Positions 58,773 through 64,000 of a stretch of DNA of 64,000 nt are shown in pieces. Location: NCBI GenBank assembly GCA_905147135.1, contig LR990057.1, positions 6,634,001-6,698,000 of the forward strand, written 5' to 3'. Under the pieces are notes generated by a model. It was not told the origin of the DNA. It ran no database searches and saw only the letters and a list, made by a program, of their open reading frames with translations. Source of the DNA: Blastobasis lacticolella. Taxonomy: Eukaryota > Arthropoda > Insecta > Lepidoptera > Blastobasidae. The number at the start of each line of letters is the position of its first letter. Positions within the stretch are counted from its first letter, which is position 1. Made by a program: the position numbers and the translations under genes.

Positions 58773-59174
58773 ACCTGTTTTTTATATGATCATCAACTTG
58801 AAATAGAGCTGCGCTTCAACGTAGTCGATATGGTTATTTATCTTTAAAAATTTTTTTTTTTTATTAAAATTAAAATTCAATGTCCGGATAAAATGAAGTC
58901 GCCAGTGCACTCTTTGAAAGCTCTACTTTAACACCCTTTCGGCTTTATACATGTATTATGAAACACCCTGTATATTGCATTGAACAATCAGAAAATTTCC
59001 CCACAAAGCTTTAGATATTTTGTACATTTCATTGAGGACAGCCCGTGGATTCAGCCAATAGGTATATACCATCTCTTTGGATTCAGCACTAAATTCAGTA
59101 CGTATTACAGTAGACTCACATGACTACAGAGCACGCGAGGCAAATGTGTCAAAGAAAAAAAACGACGGATCCAC

Positions 59175-59972
59175 GAATAGAATAGAATGGAATAGAAATA
59201 TTTAATTATAGGACACTGACAATAATTTGTTATTTAGTACAGTGTTGCCCATTTCGGACGTACAAGATTTTAGGTATTGTACCTATTATAAATAAGCTAA
59301 GACTAAAACAGACAAGTAGCTGCCATTTTAACACTTTTAACATTACCATTTACAGAGTTGCCCCAGAAAATGATACCGTTACTTAAATGAAGATAAACAT
59401 AACCATTACCATAGTAATAGGCATTTATAGCTATGGATTTAGATGTGATGACAGATAGAATGGATAGAGCGTAACAGAAGCTAGAGAGTTTCTTGATTAA
59501 ATTTTCAGTATGAGCCTTCCAGTTTAGATGGGTGTCGATAGTTACGCCCAAAAACTTAGTTTCATTTACGTCTTGAATGACTTGTCCTGAGTTTATAATT
59601 GTTAGTTTATGCGGTGTTTTTTTGTTTTTGAATTGTACTATTTTAGTTTTATCTATATTTATGTTAAGGTAGATAGAAATAAGCCAATTTTCCACTATAT
59701 CCAGTGTGTTATTTATTTCATTCGAAAGGTCATTATCAGTATCGTGCGATATAAAGATGGTCGCGTCATCTGCAAACATGACACATATATGGTCTACAAG
59801 AGAAGGTAGTTCATTAACATAAATTAGGAATAAAAGAGGACCCAATATGCTACCTTGGGGAACTCCTTGTCTGACTTTTTCACTTTTTGAATGAACAAGT
59901 TCTATAGTTCTGGTATCTTTATTATAAAATTTAATTACTGTGTTCTGTTCCCTATTTATAAGATAAGATGCG
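59175..59972 (-). mobile_element. 5'-truncated non-LTR retrotransposon fragment with intact RT core
   Basis: The frame from 59971 to 59303 encodes RT motifs: SYLINREQ, QGVPQGSILGPLLFLIYVN, then the catalytic FADD in CVMFADDATIFISHD. The thumb-like block LGVTIDTHLNWKAHTENLIKKL follows. The 3' end on this strand is an ATTCT/GAATA-type short tandem tail at 59175-59200. The first 23 residues of the apparent ORF (60040-59972) are not LINE but the host repeat H, so the long ORF is a fusion made by insertion. Comparison with the other H copy at about 62775-62800 shows the LINE interrupts H. The family differs from the element at 44.7-46.4 kb. Confidence 0.85.
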
Positions 59973-60629
59973 AACGCGCGTGGATGCGTTTTAGTGTGTT
60001 CGACTATGCGTGATTTCCATAGAAACCGATGACAGCTCAAAGAATTTTATGTCACGCACTAACACACGTCACGCACAACCGTTCGGTGCTGCGTTCCAGT
60101 GTGCACATCACCTAAATAATAATGGGCAATGACTGACAAGAACAGATTATCCAATCGATATTGCCATATCCACACTTTATAATTTCTACCACTGTCAGTC
60201 GATTCGGACTTAGCGTGGTCCTATTATATTTGTATTGTAACTGTAAATATTTTATGTGTATAATAAATTAATAAATCCACTAATAAAATATAAAAGGCAC
60301 TGAACTTGCGGCTTGAGGCTTCGAACTTGTTGCGATTCTTGCAAATCACCGGATATCAGAAAGGCCTCAAGCTTGTTTGCCACCTTAGTTGTATAAAAAA
60401 GAAAAAAAGAAAATTTGTACTAGTATTCACGAATCGTGAATTTACTTTACTTTACATTACGTGCAAGTCACAGGATTTCTAGAAATAAAAATCTGTTATC
60501 CGTAACAACAATATGTATTGCAATAAATACATTATCAAGCGTGTAGAATTTTTTAAACGCAGTGGGGACGTTTTGTTCATGCCATTTTACTCCGTGTACT
60601 ACGCCTGTCGCCTTCTCCGCATTGTCACT

Positions 60630-60915
60630 CCCCACATTGGAACGCAGCACCGTCCGCTGGTGGCTGCGAATTCGCATCACCACAGACAACTCCAGAGCTG
60701 TGTTTCCATAGATAACTCCAGTGCTACAAGATTGGGCGCTTTATTCGTCATTCTGGCGATATATGCAATTTTTATATTGTTTCTTAAACTATCAAAATTG
60801 AAAATTGTCTAAATTGTACAATCATAACATCACAATGTCTCACACAATTGCATTTTTTGAACACGTATCTGACAATCTTGGAGATTTCACTTCACAGCAG
60901 CGGCATAGGGAAGAT
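60630..60915. repeat. Dispersed repeat K, copy 2
   Basis: Same landmarks as 53570-53905 in the same order and strand: GAACGCAGCACCG, ACAGACAACTCCAGAGCTGT, GTTTCCATAGATAACTCCAG, TTCGTCATTCTGGCGATAT, TATCTGACAATCTTGGAGAT, CACTTCACAGCAGCGGC. Confidence 0.65.
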
Positions 60916-61909
60916 CAAAGAACAAAAGATCGTAATAAATAAAGTAATAAAGATGCCACGGACTAACTAGCGTTAAAAATAGGTGAATACCCACCATCAA
61001 TAGGTATCATCATATCAATATTTTCATAGAAAATGTACTAGTCGTCACACACTTATAGGCAGATACAGACCGATCGACCGGTCAGAAGACTCCCGGAGAC
61101 TCCTGGAGAGCGCACCTGATCAAAACGTTCAAACCGGTCAGAAAGAGGCGAGACTTGCATATTATCTCCTTATAATCCCGGTAGCAATCCGGACCGATCC
61201 GGGCGGATCTGTTATCAACAAAGAGATTGGTATACCAGGGAAGGGTATTGTTGACCCTGAGTCCATTATTTTGGCAGTGCAAAATTCCCATGTTGGTTTA
61301 AATGAAAAACAAGAATCATCACAACCGTGATCTTAAGACCTTGCATAGCAAGAGGTAAATAGATATGTGTATGTGAAGTTGCAATGTTGGATAAGGAGAA
61401 AAAAATGCAGGTAGGCAGTATCAGTCTACTGCCGTCAGTCTGCCCAAGGTTACTATCCTGTTACTCGGAAACAATTCGTTCTAGAAAACTAGTTTCCAAA
61501 GAGAAATAATAGTACTCATCGAGATCTACATTAGGATAACAGTTTTAATTTGACGGCTCTCATACGAAATGTAGATCTCGACGAGTGCTATCATTTCTAC
61601 ATTCTTTCCTTTTTCTATTATTTTTTCGCGCCAAGCAGATAAGGCGATGCACATTAATTTGTCGTCGTCCATTTCTACCCGTCAACCTTTCCCGGCAAGC
61701 ACTTGATAACGACTGAATGATAATTTTAAGAATGCCTGGCCCGGTAGGTAGGATTATTTTAAAAGGCCAAATTGAGAGTCGCCTAAGTTTACTGTGCAGC
61801 ATTAGGCTTTTAGAGTTTGGCCAGTGTATCTTTGTACAGATCAGGACCTAACAAAACTCTGTAAAACTCTCCAATTTTTTGCTTATCACGTTTTCATTTT
61901 ATCAGAGGG

Positions 61910-62049
61910 CTTACCATGAACTCTTATAGCAGGACCTAAACAGAATTGCTTTCGGTTTGAACGAGACAAGCTTATGTGACACGAATAGCGATGTCTCGTT
62001 TTAAGCAGGGCAGATCTGTTTAGGTCCTGCTATAAGAGTTCATGGTAAG
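61910..62049. mobile_element. Small palindromic element with 35-bp perfect arms
   Basis: The left arm begins CTTACCATGAACTCTTATAG and is repeated inverted, ending at 62049; about 35 bases match perfectly. A second shorter inverted pair lies inside (AACGAGACA / TGTCTCGTT). No coding capacity. A likely young MITE or a DNA hairpin; target duplication not resolved. Confidence 0.7.
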
Positions 62050-62288
62050 GCCCCAGGTTCTTGTTTCTGGGAGTAAATATGTCATGCCGTTACGAATTCA
62101 AAGTCCTTGTCGGTTTGTAGATACTAAAGCTTTGGTACATGAAACTCTTGGTTTTGGCTTTGAAATATTGCATTACTAAAATCAGAAAACTTCCCCACAA
62201 AGCATTATGTATTTTTTGCATTTCATTAGGGACAGGGGACAGCCCTTGAATTCAGCAAATATATACTATCTCTTTGGATTCAGCAATT

Positions 62289-62706
62289 AATGAGGAGTTT
62301 TCCAATAGGTATCTAAAGCATTCCTAACAACTCACTAGATGGCGCTCCGACAATTTTGGTAATTGATAATCGCTTGAAATAGGTTCTTAGCAAACACGAT
62401 ATAAACACTGGGTACGTTGTATTAGATAATATTGTATTTGTCAATAGTTTTCAACTATTTTAGAGGTTGTAACAATAATGGAACATAGTGCCAACTTCTA
62501 TAAATATTTCTTTTTACATTTCGTTCAACCTTTAACAGTTATGTTTATATTAATAAACATTTTATTTTTAAGTTACGTAATAATCGGCTGCATGAAATCA
62601 CTGCCACCATCATAACAATTAAAAAAAGATTACCAAAATTGTAGGAGCGCCATCTATTGATGCTTTTTGAAACCAACTATCAATACCTACTGGAAAACTC
62701 CTCATT
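62289..62706. mobile_element. 418-bp foldback MITE
   Basis: Ends AATGAGGAGTTTTCCAATAG and, inverted, AATGAGGAGTTTTCCAGTAG. Inner blocks TAGATGGCGCTCC and ACAATTTTGGTAAT also occur inverted in the other arm. The empty site in repeat H copy 1 (GCACTAAATTCAGTAC) shows it as an insertion. The exact duplication is unclear (ATT or AT). Confidence 0.75.
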
Positions 62707-62893
62707 CAGTACATATTACAGTAGACCTCCATGGCAATAGTGACTATAGAGCACTCGTGTCAAATGTGTCATAGAAAAAAATTTATGAAAAACGACGGAT
62801 TCGAAGGAACGCTCGTGGATGCGTTTTTAGTGTGTTCGTCTATGCGAGTATGCAAACTGATGACAGCACAAAGCACTTTGTGTCACGCACTAA

Positions 62894-63607
62894 AGCGCGC
62901 TCCACATGTTCGCCGAAACTTCCGGCGAAACTTTTGCCGGGACTTTGGTCGATCCTCTACATTCTCGCCTATTAGGGATGTGGTGGTGTCAAAACGCGCG
63001 ACATTTTATCGATTCATCAGTGTAATATCGGTAATCTACTGTAAACAGGGTCACAGAGGTGATGGCAGCTGCTCTACTGTAATAACTTGATCTACTAATA
63101 TCCTGGATCATGATTCCGAACCTGTTACGGGAAAAAGCGCTCGGAATATTAATATAAAATCGATCGAATCGAGACGACAACAACGCGCTTAAAGCGCGCT
63201 CCACATGTGGACAGTTCCGCGGGAACACGAGAATGTAGAGGTAGTATTCGTGTAGTCCCGTGCATATTTGGCATGTCTCGCCTATTTCATAGACCAAGTA
63301 GAGATAGTTTGTTGTCGTCTCGATTCGATCGATTTTATGTTAATATTCCGAGCACTTTTTCCCGTAACAGGTTCGGAGTACACTTGACCATGATCCAGGA
63401 TATTAGTAGGTCAAGTAATTACAGTAGAGCAGCTGCCATCACCTTTGTGACCCTGTTTACAGTAGATTACTGATATTACACCGATGAATCGATAAAATGT
63501 CGCGTTTTTTGACACCACCACATCCCTAATAGGCGAGAATGTAAAGGGTCGACCAAAGTCCCGGCAAAAGTTTCGCCGGAAGTTTCGGCGAACATGTGGA
63601 GCGCGCT
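62894..63607. mobile_element. Compound foldback element with TAA duplication and ~290-bp arms
   Basis: Ends AGCGCGCTCCACATGT in inverted orientation, flanked by TAA (62891-62893, 63608-63610). Repeat H copy 1 has the single TAA (GCACTAACACACG). The arms 62894-63183 and 63309-63607 are nearly identical inverted copies. A further AGCGCGCTCCACATGT starts at 63193 directly after a TAA, so it may be one element inserted beside or into another. Both arms contain a stretch matching the SINE body (AGGGTCACAGAGGTGATGGC, ATCCTGGATCATG). The 3-bp TWA-type target and GC-rich ends fit PIF/Harbinger-like MITEs. Confidence 0.8.
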
Positions 63608-63854
63608 TAACGCACGTCACGCACAACTGGAGGGTTCTGCGATCCAGTGTGAATAGCCTCTTATACGCCCAATGTATCAAAGCCACCCAAGCCAAAAATA
63701 TCATAGATAGAATAGAATGTCCATCTGTCAATGTCAATATGATGAGTGTCTGTCACTAGTTCCGTGAAGTTCTGTTCTGTCAGTTTTCTGAAATCCTCTA
63801 ATTTTTCGATGTTCGTTTCGATCAGCAACCACTTATTTGGATAAGGAAAATAAC

Positions 63855-63954
63855 NNNNNNNNNNNNNNNNNNNNNNNNNNNNNNNNNNNNNNNNNNNNNN
63901 NNNNNNNNNNNNNNNNNNNNNNNNNNNNNNNNNNNNNNNNNNNNNNNNNNNNNN
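63855..63954. other. Assembly gap (100 N)
   Basis: Exactly 100 N, the usual placeholder for a gap of unknown size. The flanks share AGGAAAATAA (63844-63853 and 63955-63964), so the true distance may be small or negative. Confidence 0.98.
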
Positions 63955-64000
63955 AGGAAAATAAGGTTAAAAATGAAGTTAAACATAAGGTTTCGTACTA

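Larger units (their letters stand above)
54867..58970. mobile_element. 4.1-kb terminal-inverted-repeat element, non-autonomous, with nested cargo
   Basis: The left end begins CAGGGTGTTTCATAATACAT and the right end is its exact inverse; identity runs 31 bases (54867-54897 against 58940-58970). Both ends are flanked by TATA (54863-54866, 58971-58974), so the target duplication is TA or TATA. The flanks join into one continuous stretch of repeat H that matches the undivided copy at about 62109-62200, showing a single insertion event. No transposase motif is visible in any frame. Inside are a hairpin (55495), the tail-to-tail SINE pair (57600-58222), two direct repeats (58331, 58715) and a moderately GC-rich, promoter-looking stretch around 56620-56840. 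The superfamily is not assignable by eye. Confidence 0.8.
54815..60115. repeat. Dispersed repeat H, copy 1, split by two insertions
   Basis: Pieces at 54815-54866, 58971-59174 and 59973-60115 are collinear with copy 2 at 62109-63655. Landmarks are CCTTGTCGGTTTGTAGATAC, TTCCCCACAAAGC, CTCTTTGGATTCAGCA, ATTACAGTAGAC, AAACGACGGAT, GTGGATGCGTTTTAGTGTGT and the end GTTCCAGTGTG. The interruptions are the 4.1-kb TIR element and the LINE fragment. Family unknown; H itself shows no coding sequence. Confidence 0.75.
62109..63655. repeat. Dispersed repeat H, copy 2, split by two foldback elements
   Basis: Pieces at 62109-62288, 62707-62893 and 63608-63655 align to copy 1. Without the insertions it would be about 415 bases. 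Interruptions are at 62289-62706 and 62894-63607. Because the copies are interrupted at different places, each supplies the empty-site sequence for the other. Confidence 0.75.

Noticed and set aside
58353..58847. 164-codon plus-strand ORF with a signal-peptide-like start
   Set aside because: It begins with a non-ATG codon (first ATG at 58368), overlaps a 162-codon antisense ORF and a third open frame, and lies between direct repeats inside a transposon. No frame is favoured.
62731..63737. Four ORFs of 88-119 codons around 63 kb on both strands
   Set aside because: All are made from the two arms of the foldback element (the same peptides recur on opposite strands) and from repeat H.

Overview
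This window is eukaryotic nuclear DNA, almost certainly from a moth or butterfly (Lepidoptera). The evidence is the AT-rich background crowded with short words of the TAGGTAC/GTACCTA type, tRNA-derived SINEs, Jockey-like LINE fragments, many small palindromic DNA elements, interspersed repeats of a kind common in lepidopteran genomes, and two insect-like housekeeping genes with GT-AG introns. The call rests on style and repeats; no species marker is present.

Only two genes can be read with confidence, and both are on the minus strand. GNL2 (52881-50821) encodes the circularly permuted nucleolar GTPase of 60S ribosome maturation in one uninterrupted 686-codon exon. CFDP1/Yeti (50597-48136) begins 223 bases downstream in the same orientation. 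It is reconstructed from three exons whose splice sites and phases agree, giving a 265-residue BCNT-domain protein of the SRCAP/SWR1 histone-exchange complex. Its first intron holds a SINE and a foldback element.

Positions 1-35 kb contain no recognisable full gene. At 35.4-36.2 kb lies a strikingly GC-rich island. On its minus strand it holds a start codon in ideal insect context, a 14-codon reading frame and a perfect splice donor, which looks like the promoter and first coding exon of a gene running leftward. If so, much of 1-35 kb would be intron or regulatory DNA. Moderately GC-rich islets within it (about 8.0-8.2, 10.0-10.3, 12.1, 17.4, 22.5, 24.2-24.5 and 28 kb) could be regulatory elements or distant exons.

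Positions 36-48 kb are repeats: an alternating minisatellite, degenerate LINEs (39.9-40.4 and 44.7-46.4 kb), SINEs, and two unexplained moderately GC-rich ORFs (38.6 and 41.5 kb).

Positions 53-63.7 kb are a nest of transposons. One dispersed repeat (called H here) occurs twice. The first copy is split by a 4.1-kb terminal-inverted-repeat element (54867-58970), which itself holds two SINEs tail to tail, and by a 5'-truncated LINE. The second copy is split by a 418-bp foldback and a 714-bp foldback whose arms contain a SINE core. Comparing the copies shows the filled and empty sites directly. A 100-base assembly gap lies at 63855-63954.
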